Positions 35,547 through 45,613 of a stretch of DNA of 64,000 nt are shown one piece after another. A program made the translations under genes and the position numbers. This DNA comes from Demequina sp. NBRC 110053 (GTDB lineage: Bacteria; Actinomycetota; Actinomycetes; Actinomycetales; Demequinaceae), in contig NZ_BBRJ01000003.1 of assembly GCF_002090095.1 (NCBI RefSeq), positions 372,001 to 436,000 on the forward strand, in the 5' to 3' direction. How positions within the stretch are numbered: position 1 is the first letter of the stretch; each line of letters starts with the position of its first letter. The notes below the pieces were generated by a model. The model was given only the letters and a program-made list of their open reading frames with translations, was not told the DNA's origin and did not search any database.

Positions 35547-37045
35547 GCCGCGAGGGCGGCCGCATGGAGCCTGGCCGCGAGCGCGTCGTCGACCATGGCG
35601 ACCAGCCGGGTTCCCTCGGGCTCGTGGGACTCCTCCAGGATCTCCCCGTGCACATGCGCCTCGCTGATGAGGTCGCCGCGCGTGTACGGGACCAGCACGT
35701 CGACGCGCACCTCCGGACGAGGCAGCTCGCGCCCGATGAGGTCCATGAGCTCGGGGATGCCCTGGCCCGTGAGCGCCGAGACCTCGATGGTCATCTCCGG
35801 ACGCGCACGCAGCCGCATCAGCGTCTCGGGCTCGGCGATGTCGGCCTTGTTGAGCACGATGACCTCACGCACCACCTCGGCGCCCGGGACATCGGACAGC
35901 ACCGTCCTGACCGCGCTGATCTGGCTCTCCGGATCGGGGTGCGAAGCGTCGACCACGTGCAGCATCAGGTCCGCGTGCGCGACCTCCTCGAGCGTCGACG
36001 CGAAGGCCGCGACCAGCTGGTGCGGCAGGTCGCGGACGAACCCGACCGTGTCGGACACAGTGAACGCGCGGCCATCGGGAGTCTGCGAGCGGCGCACGGT
36101 CGGGTCAAGCGTCGCGAACAGCGCGTTCTCCACGAGCACGCCAGCGCCGGTGACGCGGTTGAGCAGCGAGGACTTGCCAGCGTTCGTGTAGCCCACGATC
36201 GCGACGTTGGGAATCGCCTGCCGGTTCGCGCGGCGCACCTCGCGCGCGGGCGCCATCGCCTTGATCTGGCGGCGCAGTTGAGCCATGCGCGTGTGAATGC
36301 GGCGGCGGTCGAGCTCGATCTTGGTCTCACCGGGGCCGCGGGAGCCCATGCCGGCGGCGGCTCCGCCCACCTGGCCACCCGCCTGGCGCGACATCGAGTC
36401 ACCCCAGCCGCGCAGGCGCGGCAGGAGGTACTCGAGCTGCGCGAGCTCCACCTGGGCCTTGCCCTCCTTGGACTTCGCGTGCTGGGCGAAGATGTCGAGG
36501 ATCAGCGCCGTCCGGTCGATGACCTTGACCTTGACGACGTCCTCGAGTGCGCGGCGCTGGCTGGGCGCGAGGTCGTCGTTGACGACCACGGTGTCAGCGC
36601 CCACCGCCGCGACGATCTCCTTGACCTCCTGCGCCTTGCCCTTGCCGATGTACGTGGCGGGATCCGGGTGCGGACGGCGCTGCAGCACGCCGTCGAGCAC
36701 CTGGGAGCCTGCGGTCTCGGCGAGCGCGGCGAGCTCGCGCAGGGAGACCTCCGCGTCCTTCGCGGTGCCGTGCGACCACTGGCCCACCAGCACCACCTTC
36801 TCGAGGCGCAGCTGGCGGTACTCGACCTCGGTGATGTCCTCGAGCTCGGTCGACAGGTTGTCGATGCGGCGCAGCGCCGCGCGCTCCTCGCGGTCCCACT
36901 GGTCGCCGTCGTAGTCCGTGCGGGACGTGCCGCCCTCGGCGAGCGCCGTGCCGGCGCGCGACAGCACCCGCTCGATCACCGCATCGGCGCGAGAGGGTGC
37001 CTGGTCGTCGTCATGACTGTCGTCGTACGGAAGGGATTCGCTCAT
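35543..37045 (-). CDS. hflX: HflX, ribosome-associated GTPase
   Basis: HflX splits stalled ribosomes under stress. The 500-residue protein has the N-terminal HflX domain (DPATYIGKGKAQEVKEIVAA, DRTALILDIFAQHAKSKEGK), the Gly-rich loop GGAAAGMGSRGPGETKIELD, G1 VAIVGYTNAGKSSLLNR, G3 VSDTVGFVRDLPHQL and G4 LNKAD. The ATG at 37045 starts MSESLPYDDS. A region upstream in frame reads into the divergent gene's promoter and is not used. GACAAT lies 9 bases before the ATG. Confidence 0.96.
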   Translation of the reverse strand: MSESLPYDDSHDDDQAPSRADAVIERVLSRAGTALAEGGTSRTDYDGDQWDREERAALRRIDNLSTELEDITEVEYRQLRLEKVVLVGQWSHGTAKDAEVSLRELAALAETAGSQVLDGVLQRRPHPDPATYIGKGKAQEVKEIVAAVGADTVVVNDDLAPSQRRALEDVVKVKVIDRTALILDIFAQHAKSKEGKAQVELAQLEYLLPRLRGWGDSMSRQAGGQVGGAAAGMGSRGPGETKIELDRRRIHTRMAQLRRQIKAMAPAREVRRANRQAIPNVAIVGYTNAGKSSLLNRVTGAGVLVENALFATLDPTVRRSQTPDGRAFTVSDTVGFVRDLPHQLVAAFASTLEEVAHADLMLHVVDASHPDPESQISAVRTVLSDVPGAEVVREVIVLNKADIAEPETLMRLRARPEMTIEVSALTGQGIPELMDLIGRELPRPEVRVDVLVPYTRGDLISEAHVHGEILEESHEPEGTRLVAMVDDALAARLHAAALAA

Positions 37046-37090
37046 GCTCGTCCCATTGTCGCATCGGCCGCCGCCACACACCACCAGCGG

Positions 37091-37096
37091 TACGCT
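37091..37096 (+). promoter_or_regulatory. Candidate -10 element of the RsmC-like gene
   Basis: TACGCT is followed by 7 bases and the GTG start at 37104, predicting a leaderless mRNA. No ribosome binding site is visible between them. Confidence 0.55.
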
Positions 37097-37103
37097 CGCT
37101 CGG

Positions 37104-37712
37104 GTGAGCGAGGACCACTACTTCAGCGCGCAGCCGGCCTCGGCCGACGAGCGCCGCCTCATCACGGTGTCCCTCGCCGGGCGCGACGTCGAGGTCGAGA
37201 CCGCCGCAGGCATCTTCTCCCCGGGCCACGTCGATCTGGGCACGCAGGTGCTGCTGCGCCACCTTCCTCCCGCTCCCTCGGGCGAGGTGCTCGACCTGGG
37301 GTGCGGCTGGGGACCGCTCGCCCTCACCGCGGCCCTGCGGACGGCCGATGCGCGGGTCACCGCCGTCGACGTCAATCGCCGCTCGCTCGACCTCACGGCG
37401 CGGAACGCGGAGCGCCTGGGGGTCGCAGGTCAGGTGGCCGCGCTCGAGCCCGACGATGTCCCCGCGAACCTGCAGTTCGATGCCATCTGGTCCAACCCGC
37501 CCATCCGCATCGGCAAGGAGGCGCTGCACACGCTCTTGGCGACGTGGCTGCCGCGCCTCGCGCCGGGCGGCGAGGCATGGCTCGTCGTGCAGCGCAATCT
37601 CGGCGCGGACTCCCTCGCGCGATGGATCGCCGATCAGGGCTGGGGTGAGGTCACCAAGGTCGCGAGCGCCAAGGGCTTCCGGGTGCTGCGGCTCATTCGC
37701 ACCGCGGGCTGA
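37104..37712 (+). CDS. RsmC-like class I SAM methyltransferase
   Basis: The 202-residue protein matches the RsmC family (16S rRNA G1207 methylation), in the single-domain form common in Gram-positives. Evidence is GIFSPGHVDLGTQVLL, the SAM loop VLDLGCGWGPLALTAAL, VTAVDVNRRSLDL and the N6/N2-methylase motif DAIWSNPPIRIGKEALH (NPP motif). It starts with GTG at 37104, directly after a -10-like TACGCT, divergent from hflX. Homologues are often annotated simply as methyltransferase. Confidence 0.88.
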   Translation: MSEDHYFSAQPASADERRLITVSLAGRDVEVETAAGIFSPGHVDLGTQVLLRHLPPAPSGEVLDLGCGWGPLALTAALRTADARVTAVDVNRRSLDLTARNAERLGVAGQVAALEPDDVPANLQFDAIWSNPPIRIGKEALHTLLATWLPRLAPGGEAWLVVQRNLGADSLARWIADQGWGEVTKVASAKGFRVLRLIRTAG

Positions 37713-37750
37713 CCGAAGCCGCGATGCCCTGCGACCACCCGCCCCGACAC

Positions 37751-37830
37751 GCGCGAGTTGGGCCCAACTCGCGCATCTACGGGCCTTGATGCACTGGAAT
37801 CGACCACCAGGATGCCGGCAGGGCCGATGC
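37751..37830. repeat. Dispersed palindromic element, copy B
   Basis: A perfect 24-base palindrome (37751-37774, arm GCGCGAGTTGGG) is followed by a tail ending in GGGCCGATGC (37821-37830). The tail aligns with copy C at 56804-56873: both contain TTGAYGCAC, then GGAAYCGACC, then GGGCCGATGC. It lies between the convergent RsmC-like and YdeI-like genes. Confidence 0.85.
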
Positions 37831-37843
37831 GCGGGGAACGCTG

Positions 37844-38428
37844 CTAGAGCCGCTCGCCCTTGGCTGCGGCGTCGGCGATCGCGGTGACGCGCTTCGCGCG
37901 CGTCTGGGGTCGCTTCGCGAGCACGAGCTGGGTGAGCGCGTACTTGCGCGCCGAGGGCGGGAACGCGTCGAAGTGCTCTCGCGCGCCGGGCCGTGCCGCG
38001 AGAGCCGCCGCGAGGTCCTCTGGGACGGTCAGGTCCTCGACGTCGTCGAGCAGCGTCCACGAGCCGTCGGCCTTCGCACGCTCGATGACCGCGATGCCCT
38101 GCGCCTCGATGAGCCCGGCGCTCTCGAGCTCGGCCACCCGGTTCTTGTTCACGCGCGACCACATCGAGCCCTTCTTGCGCGGTGCGCACCACAGCATCGA
38201 CCTGTCGGCATCGATCGCGCCGGCCGTCGAGTCGATCCAGCCGAAGCACAGCAGCTCACGGACCAGCTGCTCGTAGGTCAGGGACTCGCGCCCGCTCGCG
38301 GCCAGCCAGCGCACCACCCAGGTCCCCTGGGTGCGGCGATGATGCTCGGCGAGCCACGCCCTCCACTCCGCGGCGCTCTCCGGATGGATGCGCTCGCGTC
38401 CGTCAGGCGCCGCGTCGATGGGGTGCAC
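37844..38428 (-). CDS. YdeI/OmpD-associated family protein
   Basis: The 194-residue protein belongs to the YdeI/OmpD-associated (bacteriocin-protection-like) family. Visible signatures are ESAAEWRAWLAEHHRRTQGT with VWVVRW-type follow-up (TWVVRWLAASGRESLTYEQL), LLCFGWIDSTAGAIDADRSM and FTPRK-type region APRKKGSMWSRVNKNRVAEL. The C-terminus has FDAFPPSARKYALTQLVLAK. The biochemical role is unknown. A GTG start 2 bases after the dapF stop is chosen, so it is probably read through from dapF. Confidence 0.87.
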   Translation of the reverse strand: MHPIDAAPDGRERIHPESAAEWRAWLAEHHRRTQGTWVVRWLAASGRESLTYEQLVRELLCFGWIDSTAGAIDADRSMLWCAPRKKGSMWSRVNKNRVAELESAGLIEAQGIAVIERAKADGSWTLLDDVEDLTVPEDLAAALAARPGAREHFDAFPPSARKYALTQLVLAKRPQTRAKRVTAIADAAAKGERL

Positions 38429-38430
38429 GG

Positions 38431-39324
38431 TCAGGCGGCGACCGCGGCGGCCACCAAGGACACGTCGACCTCGCCCTCCGCGACCAGCACGGCTGGCCCC
38501 TCGAGGACGGTGCGAGTGCCGATGACGCGCACCGTCACCATGCCACCCGGCACCTCGACGTCCCAGACGTCGGGTGAGCCCTCGCCCGCCCAGGAGCGCA
38601 CGGCCAGCGCCACGGCGCACGCGCCCGTACCGCACGAGCGCGTCTCTCCCGAGCCGCGCTCGTGCACGCGCATCCTGACGCGCCCGCGCTCGATCCCCTC
38701 GCGCACCTCGCCGCCGCGCGTGACCACGAACTCGACGTTCGAGCCGGCAGGCGGCGCGGGGCTCACGCGAGGCGCACGCGTCAGGTCGAGAGCCTCGAGC
38801 TCCGCCACGGAAGCGAGCGCCACGACGTGGTGGGGGTTGCCGAGGTCCACCGACAGTCCGGGGCGTGCGGGGGTGAGCCCCACCGCCTCCACCTCGACGT
38901 CGAAGCCACCAGGCGCATCGGCGATGCGGAACTCGCCCATCCCGACGGCGAACACGCCGGCGCCCAGCGAGGTCAGCGTGCGCGTCCCGCCGCGGGTGCC
39001 GATGGTGAGCCCGCCGGAGAGGTCCGCCCCTGTCTCACGCTCGAGGAATGCGGCGAAGACGCGCGCGCCGTTGCCGCACATCTCGGACGTCGATCCATCC
39101 GCGTTCCAATAGTCCATGAACCAGGTGCTGTCGCTCAGCCCGGCGCCGGCCGGCAGCGAGCCTGCGCGCACGGCACGGATCACGCCATCCGCGCCGATTC
39201 CCGCTCGCCGGTCGCACAGGAACCGGACGAGCTCGGGCGTGAGGTCGATCTCCCCGCGCTCGTCGAGCAGCAGCACGAAGTCGTTCTCCGTGCCGTGTCC
39301 CTTGGTGAAGCGCAGGTGAGCCAT
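38431..39324 (-). CDS. dapF: DapF, diaminopimelate epimerase
   Basis: DapF interconverts LL- and meso-diaminopimelate in lysine and cell-wall synthesis. The 297-residue protein has both active-site Cys motifs (STSEMCGNGARVFAAF and ETRSCGTGACAVALAV), an N-terminal FTKGHGTENDFVLLLD and DLGNPHHVVAL. TAGCCT ends 6 bases before the ATG, predicting a leaderless transcript. dapA and part of dapB occur elsewhere in this window, so the pathway is present but dispersed. Confidence 0.97.
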   Translation of the reverse strand: MAHLRFTKGHGTENDFVLLLDERGEIDLTPELVRFLCDRRAGIGADGVIRAVRAGSLPAGAGLSDSTWFMDYWNADGSTSEMCGNGARVFAAFLERETGADLSGGLTIGTRGGTRTLTSLGAGVFAVGMGEFRIADAPGGFDVEVEAVGLTPARPGLSVDLGNPHHVVALASVAELEALDLTRAPRVSPAPPAGSNVEFVVTRGGEVREGIERGRVRMRVHERGSGETRSCGTGACAVALAVRSWAGEGSPDVWDVEVPGGMVTVRVIGTRTVLEGPAVLVAEGEVDVSLVAAAVAA

Positions 39325-39330
39325 GCGACC

Positions 39331-39336
39331 AGGCTA
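39331..39336 (-). promoter_or_regulatory. Candidate -10 element of dapF
   Basis: TAGCCT on the minus strand is followed by 6 bases and the dapF ATG (39324). Confidence 0.5.
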
Positions 39337-39425
39337 CCCGCGAGGCCCGACAGCGAGATGCTCGGCGTGACGGCTCGCCGGCCGCAGCGTCCACCCTTCG
39401 TCACGGCGCCGCCGTTGCAACGGGC

Positions 39426-40346
39426 TCAAGCGGTCGCGGCGGCGATGGCGTCGGTCGCCGCGCGGTCCAGGTCCGCGAGGTCGCGCGGCGCATCGATCCA
39501 GCGGACCCGGCTGTCGGGGCGGAACCACTTGGCCTGCTTGCGCGCGAGCCGGCGCGTGGACTGCTGGATGAGCGCCCGGGTCGAGGCCTCATCGAGCTCG
39601 CCGTCGAGGTGTCGCAGCGTCTCGGCGTAGCCCACGGCGCGCCGGGCGGTCACGCCATCGCGCAGCCCACGCGCCTCGAGCGCGCGCACCTCGTCGACCA
39701 GCCCGAGCTCCCACATCTGATCGACGCGAGCCTCGATGCGCGGGTCGAGCTCCTCGTAGGAGATCGCGAGCCCCACCTGAACCGCGGGAATCTCGTACTC
39801 GAGCGTGGGAAGCGTGCTCGAGAAGGGCTGTCCCGTGAGCTCGATCACCTCGAGAGCGCGCACGATCCGCTTGGCGTTCTGTGCAGGGATGCGGGCCGCG
39901 GCGGCGGGGTCGGCGGCGGCGAGCTCGCGGTGCAGCATCCCCGGCCCCTGCTCCTGAGCGCGTGCCTCGAGACGAGCACGCACGGCGGGGTCGGTGGGCG
40001 GGAACGCGAAGCGATCGAGCAGCGCACGCACGTAGAGCCCCGAGCCGCCGACCACGATCGCGCGCCCGCCGCGCTCGTGAATCGCGTCGATGTCCGCGCG
40101 CGCCTCGCGCTGGAATCGCGCTACGGACGCGTCCTCCGTGACATCGAGCGTGTCGAGCTGGTGGTGGGCGATCCCCCGCCGCTGCGCGACCGTCAGCTTC
40201 GCCGTGCCGATGTCCATGCCGCGGTAGAACTGCATCGAGTCTGCGTTGACGACCTCGCCTCCGAGCCGCTCGGCGAGCTCCAGTGACAGCGCCGACTTCC
40301 CTGCGGCGGTCGCGCCTACCAGCGCGATCGCGGCGAGCGGCGTCAC
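39426..40346 (-). CDS. miaA: MiaA, tRNA dimethylallyltransferase
   Basis: MiaA adds an isopentenyl group to A37 of tRNAs reading U-initial codons. The 306-residue protein has the P-loop ALVGATAAGKSALSLELA, ADSMQFYRGMDIGTAKLT and GGSGLYVRALLD. The tRNA-binding region RRAVGYAETLRHLDG with RRLARKQAKWFRPD completes the match. The GTG start at 40346 follows GGGGGAAG. MiaB, encoded 124 bases upstream, carries out the next step (ms2i6A). Confidence 0.97.
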   Translation of the reverse strand: MTPLAAIALVGATAAGKSALSLELAERLGGEVVNADSMQFYRGMDIGTAKLTVAQRRGIAHHQLDTLDVTEDASVARFQREARADIDAIHERGGRAIVVGGSGLYVRALLDRFAFPPTDPAVRARLEARAQEQGPGMLHRELAAADPAAAARIPAQNAKRIVRALEVIELTGQPFSSTLPTLEYEIPAVQVGLAISYEELDPRIEARVDQMWELGLVDEVRALEARGLRDGVTARRAVGYAETLRHLDGELDEASTRALIQQSTRRLARKQAKWFRPDSRVRWIDAPRDLADLDRAATDAIAAATA

Positions 40347-40469
40347 AGAACTTCCCCCCGCGCGGAGGGTCCAGGAGCGCCGCGCAGCAGCACGGTGCCC
40401 AGCAAGAGCCTCAGCTGCGCTGCTGGGGACGGCGCCGATGCGCGTGCCGGCTGCTCGGCCATGCGCGGC

Positions 40470-42011
40470 TCAGGCGCCGGCGGCGCGCAGGGTCGGGATG
40501 CCCAGGCCCACCGGCCCGCCTGCGGCAGGCGAGGCGGTGCCGCAGGTCGATCCGCAGCCTCCGGAGCCGTGGTCGTGCTCGCCGGACCTCACCGCATCCC
40601 AGGCATCGCCGGCGCGCGTGCGCCGCACGGCGTACGTGCCGCCCGCGACGCCGCTGTCGGCGATGAGGTGGAAGGGGGCGCCATGCGTCACGTCGACGGT
40701 GACCAGGTCGCCTGGCCGCGGCGCCGGGGCGCCGTCGGGCACGGTGAAGTGCACGAGCCGGTTGTCGGGCGCGCGCCCGGACAGTCGCGAGCGGGCGGCG
40801 TCCTTGCGCCCGCCCGAGGCCTTGCCATCGGAGTCGAGGACCAACAGCTCGACCGTGCGGCCGACGATCGCGCGGTTCTCCTCGAGTGAGATGCGCTCCT
40901 GCAGCTCCTGGAGGCGGCCGTAGCGCTCCTTCATGACGTCGGCCGGGATCTCGGGCAGCTCGAAGGACGGCGTGCCTGGCCGCGGGGAGTACTGGAAGGT
41001 GAAGGCGCTCGAGAATCGGGACGCCTCCACCACGCGCAGCGTGTCCTCGAAGTCCTGCTCGGTCTCGCCGGGGAACCCGACGATGATGTCCGTGGTGATC
41101 GACGCGTGGGGCATGGCCGCGCGCACGCGCTCGAGGATCCCGAGATACTTGGCCGAGCGGTAGGACCGGCGCATGGCGCGCAGCACGGCGTCCGAGCCGG
41201 ACTGGAGCGGCATGTGCAGGCTCGGCATGACGGTGGGGGTGGTCGCCATGGCGTCGATGACGTCATCGGTGAACGCCGCCGGGTGGGGCGAGGTGAAGCG
41301 CACGCGCTCGAGCCCGTCGATCTCGCCGCAGGCTCGCAGCAGCTTCGCGAAGGCGCCGCGATCGCCGAACTCGATGCCGTAGGAGTTGACGTTCTGCCCC
41401 AGCAGCGTCACCTCGATCACGCCCTGGGAGACGAGCGCCTCGATCTCGGCGAGGATCTCGCCCGGCCGACGGTCGCGCTCCTTGCCTCGCAGGCTCGGCA
41501 CGATGCAGAAGGTGCACGTGTTGTTGCAGCCCACGGAGATGGACACCCACGCTGACGCGATCGCGTCCCGCCTGCTGGGCAGCGTCGACGGGAAGACCTG
41601 CAGGGACTCCTCGATCTCGACCTGGGCCTGAGCGTTGTGGCGGGCGCGCTCGAGCAGGACGGGCAGCACGTCGAGGTTGTGGGTGCCGAAGACCACGTCC
41701 ACCCACGGCGCCTTCTCGACGATCTCGCCGCGGTCCTTCTGCGCGAGGCAGCCTCCGACGGCGATCTGCATGCCGGGCCGACGCGCCTTGACGGACGCGA
41801 GCTGGCCGAGGTTGCCGTACAGGCGAGTCGCGGCGTTCTCGCGCACCGCGCACGTGTTGATGACGACCACGTCCGCCACGTCCTCGCCCGCGGGCGCAGC
41901 GGTGTAGCCGGCGCCCTCGAGCAGTCCGGCCATGTGCTCGGAGTCGTGGACGTTCATCTGGCACCCGAGCGTCCTGACCAGGTACGTGGGTGCGAGTGCG
42001 GTGTCAGTCAT
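40470..42011 (-). CDS. miaB: MiaB, tRNA-2-methylthio-N6-dimethylallyladenosine synthase
   Basis: MiaB is a radical-SAM methylthiotransferase. The 513-residue protein carries the auxiliary-cluster cysteines in [23 protein letters not shown] and [11 protein letters not shown], the radical-SAM CxxxCxxC in [18 protein letters not shown], and a C-terminal TRAM domain. After TRAM the C-terminus has an unusual His/Cys-rich stretch ([19 protein letters not shown]) that is not part of the usual family core. It starts 2 bases after the rny stop. Confidence 0.97.
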   Translation of the reverse strand: MTDTALAPTYLVRTLGCQMNVHDSEHMAGLLEGAGYTAAPAGEDVADVVVINTCAVRENAATRLYGNLGQLASVKARRPGMQIAVGGCLAQKDRGEIVEKAPWVDVVFGTHNLDVLPVLLERARHNAQAQVEIEESLQVFPSTLPSRRDAIASAWVSISVGCNNTCTFCIVPSLRGKERDRRPGEILAEIEALVSQGVIEVTLLGQNVNSYGIEFGDRGAFAKLLRACGEIDGLERVRFTSPHPAAFTDDVIDAMATTPTVMPSLHMPLQSGSDAVLRAMRRSYRSAKYLGILERVRAAMPHASITTDIIVGFPGETEQDFEDTLRVVEASRFSSAFTFQYSPRPGTPSFELPEIPADVMKERYGRLQELQERISLEENRAIVGRTVELLVLDSDGKASGGRKDAARSRLSGRAPDNRLVHFTVPDGAPAPRPGDLVTVDVTHGAPFHLIADSGVAGGTYAVRRTRAGDAWDAVRSGEHDHGSGGCGSTCGTASPAAGGPVGLGIPTLRAAGA

Positions 42012-42013
42012 GC

Positions 42014-43474
42014 CTACCCTGCGACGGCGTCCGCGCGAAGCTCGCGGATCACGGTCACCTTGATCTCTCCAGCGAAGCTGAAGTCCTTGCTGATGTGCTC
42101 AGCAATTGTACGCGCCAGGTCGCGCGTGCCCGCGTCGTCCACGACGTCGGGCTCGACGACCACGCGCACCTCGCGGCCGGCTGCCATCGCGACCACCTTC
42201 ACCACGCCTTCATGCTCGGCCACGAGGTGCTCGAGGCTCTCCATGCGCTCGACGTAGCCGTCGGCGTCCTCGCGACGTGCTCCCGGGCGCGAGGCCGACA
42301 CCGCGTCCGCGACCTGCACGATGACCGCCTCGAGCGTCTCCTGCGGCACCTCGTCGTGGTGGGCCGCGATGGCGTTGACGACGTGCTCGCTCTCGCCGTG
42401 CTCCTTGGCGTAGGCGGCCCCGATCGCGGCGTGGGTCCCCTCGCGCTCATGCGTGAAGGCCTTGCCGATGTCGTGCAGGAACGCGCCGCGCCGCGCGAGC
42501 TCAGCGTCCGCGCCGAGCTCGAGAGCGATGTCGCCCGCGATCCGGGCGGACTCGACCAGGTGGCTCAGGACGTTCTGACCGTACGAGGTGCGCAGGCGCA
42601 GCCGGCCCAGAGTGGCAGCGACCTCCTGGGGGATGCCGCGCACGCCGGCGCTCTCGATCGCGTCGAGGCCCGCATCCAGGTGGCGCTGGTCGACGTCGGC
42701 GACCGCACGGGCATAGGCCGCCTCCACGCGCTGGGGCTGGATGCGCCCGTCCTCGACCAGGTCGCGAAGGGTGACCTCGGCGATCTCGCGCCGCTCGACG
42801 TCGAAGGAGGACAGCTGGACCGCGTTGACGCCCTCCTCGACCATCACGTTCACGCCCGTCAGCGCCTCGAAGGCCCGGATGTTGCGTCCCTCGCGGCCGA
42901 TGATGCGACCCTTCATCTCCTCGCTGGGCAGGTCGATCCAGGTGGTCGCCGTCTCGCTGGCGGCCTCGCCTGTCTGGCGCTGCATCGCCTGCACGAGCAC
43001 CTCCCTGGCGCGGCGCTGCGCGTCCTCCCGGGTCGCACGCTCGACGCGCCGCACCTCGACGAGCGCAGCGTCCTTCGCTGCCTTGACCTGGTCCGCGATG
43101 AGGCGCTCGCGGGCCTCCTTCGCGGTGAGGCCGGCCACGGCTGCCAGCGCCTCCTGCTCTCGCCTCTCCAGGCCTGCACGCTGATCCGCGAGGCGGCGCT
43201 CGTCGCGCGCGATCACGGACGCCCGCTCATCGAGGGTCCGCTGGAACTTCTGGGTCGCGCTCTGGCTCGCGGCGAGGTCCTTCTCGCGCTGCGCGACGCG
43301 CTCCTCCCGGCGCTGCGCCTCGGAGCGCAGCTCGCGCGCCTCCTCGCGCATCTCCTGCGTCTCCGCTGAGGTGGAGCGGCGGATCTCCGCCGCCTCGCGT
43401 CGCGCGAAGTGCACCACGAGCGTGGACACGAGCAGCAGGATGAGGGTCACCACGGTGGCGATCAGCTGAGGCAC
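42014..43474 (-). CDS. rny: RNase Y, membrane-anchored endoribonuclease
   Basis: RNase Y initiates mRNA decay. The 486-residue protein has one N-terminal membrane helix ([20 protein letters not shown]) and a long coiled coil (residues of about 25-170). The KH domain reads [20 protein letters not shown], and the HD domain has the metal motif [12 protein letters not shown]. It lies between recX (30 bases upstream) and miaB. RNase J is also encoded in the window, so both decay enzymes coexist. Confidence 0.96.
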   Translation of the reverse strand: MPQLIATVVTLILLLVSTLVVHFARREAAEIRRSTSAETQEMREEARELRSEAQRREERVAQREKDLAASQSATQKFQRTLDERASVIARDERRLADQRAGLERREQEALAAVAGLTAKEARERLIADQVKAAKDAALVEVRRVERATREDAQRRAREVLVQAMQRQTGEAASETATTWIDLPSEEMKGRIIGREGRNIRAFEALTGVNVMVEEGVNAVQLSSFDVERREIAEVTLRDLVEDGRIQPQRVEAAYARAVADVDQRHLDAGLDAIESAGVRGIPQEVAATLGRLRLRTSYGQNVLSHLVESARIAGDIALELGADAELARRGAFLHDIGKAFTHEREGTHAAIGAAYAKEHGESEHVVNAIAAHHDEVPQETLEAVIVQVADAVSASRPGARREDADGYVERMESLEHLVAEHEGVVKVVAMAAGREVRVVVEPDVVDDAGTRDLARTIAEHISKDFSFAGEIKVTVIRELRADAVAG

Positions 43475-43504
43475 GCGGCTCCCCTCCTTCTGTCTCAGGG
43501 CATG

Positions 43505-44023
43505 CTAGTCGCCTGCTCTATCGGCACGTTGCAGCTCCTTCACAACCCCGAAGGCGATCTCGGGCGAATAGCCCTTGCGCCCGAGCATCGCGACCACACG
43601 CCGCACGCGCGTCTGCTCGTCATGGGCCTGCAATGATCTCCAACGCTTGAGGGCGAGCGAGCGTGCCGCCTCGTGCTCGTCGTCGCCGCTGATCTGGTCC
43701 AGCGCGGCGTCGATGTGGTCGGTGCCGAAGCCCTTGCGTCGCAGCTCCTGGTGGATCGCCCGGCGAGACGCGCCACGCTCGGAGTGACGCGCGCGTGCGA
43801 TCGAGGCGGCGAGGGCGCCATCGTCCAGCAGGCCGACCTCCACATAGCGCGCGACGATCTGATCCGCGATTCCCGGTTCGACCTCGCGCTTGAGCAGCCC
43901 CTCGCGCAGTTGCGCGGTGGAGCGCGCCGAGTGCGTGAGCAGCCGCAGGGCGATCTCCCGTGCGCGCTCGGCAGGGTCCGCTGGTGTCGTGGGTGCGGAT
44001 CGCTGCCGAGCGCGCTGGGACAT
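43505..44023 (-). CDS. recX: RecX, RecA regulatory protein
   Basis: RecX limits RecA filament growth. The 172-residue protein shows the three-helix repeat pattern of RecX: LRLLTHSARSTAQLREGLLK, ARYVEVGLLDDGALAASIAR, RRAIHQELRRKGFGTDHIDA and MLGRKGYSPEIAFGVVKEL. It lies 17 bases downstream of recA, the usual position, and probably shares its SOS-controlled transcript. Confidence 0.95.
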   Translation of the reverse strand: MSQRARQRSAPTTPADPAERAREIALRLLTHSARSTAQLREGLLKREVEPGIADQIVARYVEVGLLDDGALAASIARARHSERGASRRAIHQELRRKGFGTDHIDAALDQISGDDEHEAARSLALKRWRSLQAHDEQTRVRRVVAMLGRKGYSPEIAFGVVKELQRADRAGD

Positions 44024-44040
44024 GGGTGAGGCGGGCGACG

Positions 44041-45129
44041 TCAGAAGGTCGCGCGCTCCTTGGCGACCTTCGCCTGCGCCTGGACGTCGTCCTCCGGCGC
44101 GAGCGCGGGCGACTGGTCAGCCTCGCCCGGAGCAACTCCGATGCCAAGCTTGGTCTTGATCTTCTTCTCGATCTCGACGGCGAGCTCGGGGTTGTCCTTG
44201 AGGAAGTTGCGGGCGTTCTCCTTGCCCTGGCCCAGCTGGTCGCCCTCGTAGGTGTACCAGGCGCCGGACTTCTTGACGAAGCCGTGCTCGACGCCCAGGT
44301 CGATGATGCCGCCCTCCTTCGAGATCCCCTGGCCGTAGAGGATGTCGAACTCGGCCTGCTTGAAGGGCGGGGCCATCTTGTTCTTGACGACCTTGACGCG
44401 GGTGCGGTTGCCCACCGGCTCCGTGCCCTCCTTGAGGGTCTCGATGCGACGCACGTCGAGCCGCACCGACGAGTAGAACTTGAGCGCCTTGCCGCCCGTG
44501 GTGGTCTCGGGAGAGCCGAAGAACACGCCGATCTTCTCGCGCAGCTGGTTGATGAAGATCGCGGTGGTGCCGGTCGTGTTGAGCGCGCCGGTGATCTTGC
44601 GCAGCGCCTGCGACATCAGTCGGGCCTGGAGACCCACGTGGCTGTCCCCCATCTCGCCCTCGATCTCGGCCTTCGGCACGAGCGCCGCCACCGAGTCGAT
44701 CACGAGGATGTCGACGCCGCCCGACCGCACCAGGATGTCCGCGATCTCGAGGGCCTGCTCGCCGGTGTCGGGCTGAGAGACGATGAGGTTGTCGGTGTCG
44801 ACGCCGAGCTTCTTCGCGTACTCGGGGTCGAGCGCGTGCTCCGCATCGATGAAGGCGGCCGTGCCGCCCGCGCGCTGGGCGTTGGCGACGGCGTGAAGCG
44901 CGACGGTGGTCTTTCCGGAGGACTCGGGTCCATAGATCTCGACCACGCGGCCGCGCGGGAGCCCACCGATGCCGAGCGCGATGTCGAGCGCCACCGAACC
45001 CGTGGGGATCGCCTCGACCGCGACGCGCTGCTGCTCGCCCAGCCGCATCGCCGATCCCTTGCCGAACTGCCTGTCGATCTGTCCTAGCGCCGCGTCGAGC
45101 GCCTTCGAACGGTCTGCCGCCTGTGCCAT
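44041..45129 (-). CDS. recA: RecA recombinase
   Basis: RecA forms filaments on single-stranded DNA, drives strand exchange and triggers LexA cleavage. The 362-residue protein has Walker A in [17 protein letters not shown], Walker B in [20 protein letters not shown], the L2 region [19 protein letters not shown] and a variable acidic C-terminus. The ATG at 45129 has GGGAG 5 bases upstream; an ATG at 45141 would overlap that site. A LexA box lies 144 bases upstream. Confidence 0.98.
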   Translation of the reverse strand: MAQAADRSKALDAALGQIDRQFGKGSAMRLGEQQRVAVEAIPTGSVALDIALGIGGLPRGRVVEIYGPESSGKTTVALHAVANAQRAGGTAAFIDAEHALDPEYAKKLGVDTDNLIVSQPDTGEQALEIADILVRSGGVDILVIDSVAALVPKAEIEGEMGDSHVGLQARLMSQALRKITGALNTTGTTAIFINQLREKIGVFFGSPETTTGGKALKFYSSVRLDVRRIETLKEGTEPVGNRTRVKVVKNKMAPPFKQAEFDILYGQGISKEGGIIDLGVEHGFVKKSGAWYTYEGDQLGQGKENARNFLKDNPELAVEIEKKIKTKLGIGVAPGEADQSPALAPEDDVQAQAKVAKERATF

Positions 45130-45264
45130 GTCGTCTCCCATCATCGGCGGCGTTCCTGCCGCGACCTGTCGTGATGTCATCCACGCTATGACGCGCCTCT
45201 GACATCGGCTCCCCGTGGTGCCCTTCCGGCTGTGGAGGGCCGGCGCGGGAGCCGTCCTGTGACC

Positions 45265-45286
45265 AGGGTAATCGAACGCATGTTCG
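45265..45286 (-). promoter_or_regulatory. LexA (SOS) box and -10 element of recA
   Basis: CGAACATGCGTTCG (minus strand, 45273-45286) is a perfect SOS box. TACCCT (45265-45270), 2 bases downstream, fits a -10 element, so LexA would cover the spacer and -35 region. It leaves a leader of about 130 bases before the recA start. Confidence 0.92.
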
Positions 45287-45363
45287 AAAGGAAGCGCTGG
45301 CGCCGGGCGTGTCGCGCGCGGTCGCGGGCCGCCACCCACAGAGCCAGCGCACGGCGAGAGGAC

Positions 45364-45597
45364 TCAGCGAGGAGGGGGCACCGCTCGTTCCCGGCGGCCG
45401 CCGTCGCGACGCTCCATCGGGATGTCCATCTGGTCGCAGAGCGCGTGCCAGACGTCGCGGGGCGGGACGCCGTCGTCGAGGGCGTCCCGGCACGTGCGCG
45501 AGTCGAGGGCGTCGAGCGCGAGCTCGCGCGCGAGGGTGCCGGCATACGCCTCGCCGAACACGTCGTCGAGCAGGGCCCAGAACTGACTGTGGCGCAC
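45364..45597 (-). CDS. DUF3046 protein
   Basis: This is a 77-residue actinobacterial protein of unknown function. VRHSQFWALLDDVFGEAYAG, ARELALDALDSRTCRDAL and DGVPPRDVWHALCDQMDIP are the DUF3046 signatures. It lies between clgR and recA, its conserved position. The GTG start codon is within a perfect 10-base palindrome (GCACTAGTGC, 45594-45603). The C-terminal 15 residues are basic. Confidence 0.92.
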   Translation of the reverse strand: MRHSQFWALLDDVFGEAYAGTLARELALDALDSRTCRDALDDGVPPRDVWHALCDQMDIPMERRDGGRRERAVPPPR

Positions 45598-45613
45598 TAG
45601 TGCACGGCCAGCA

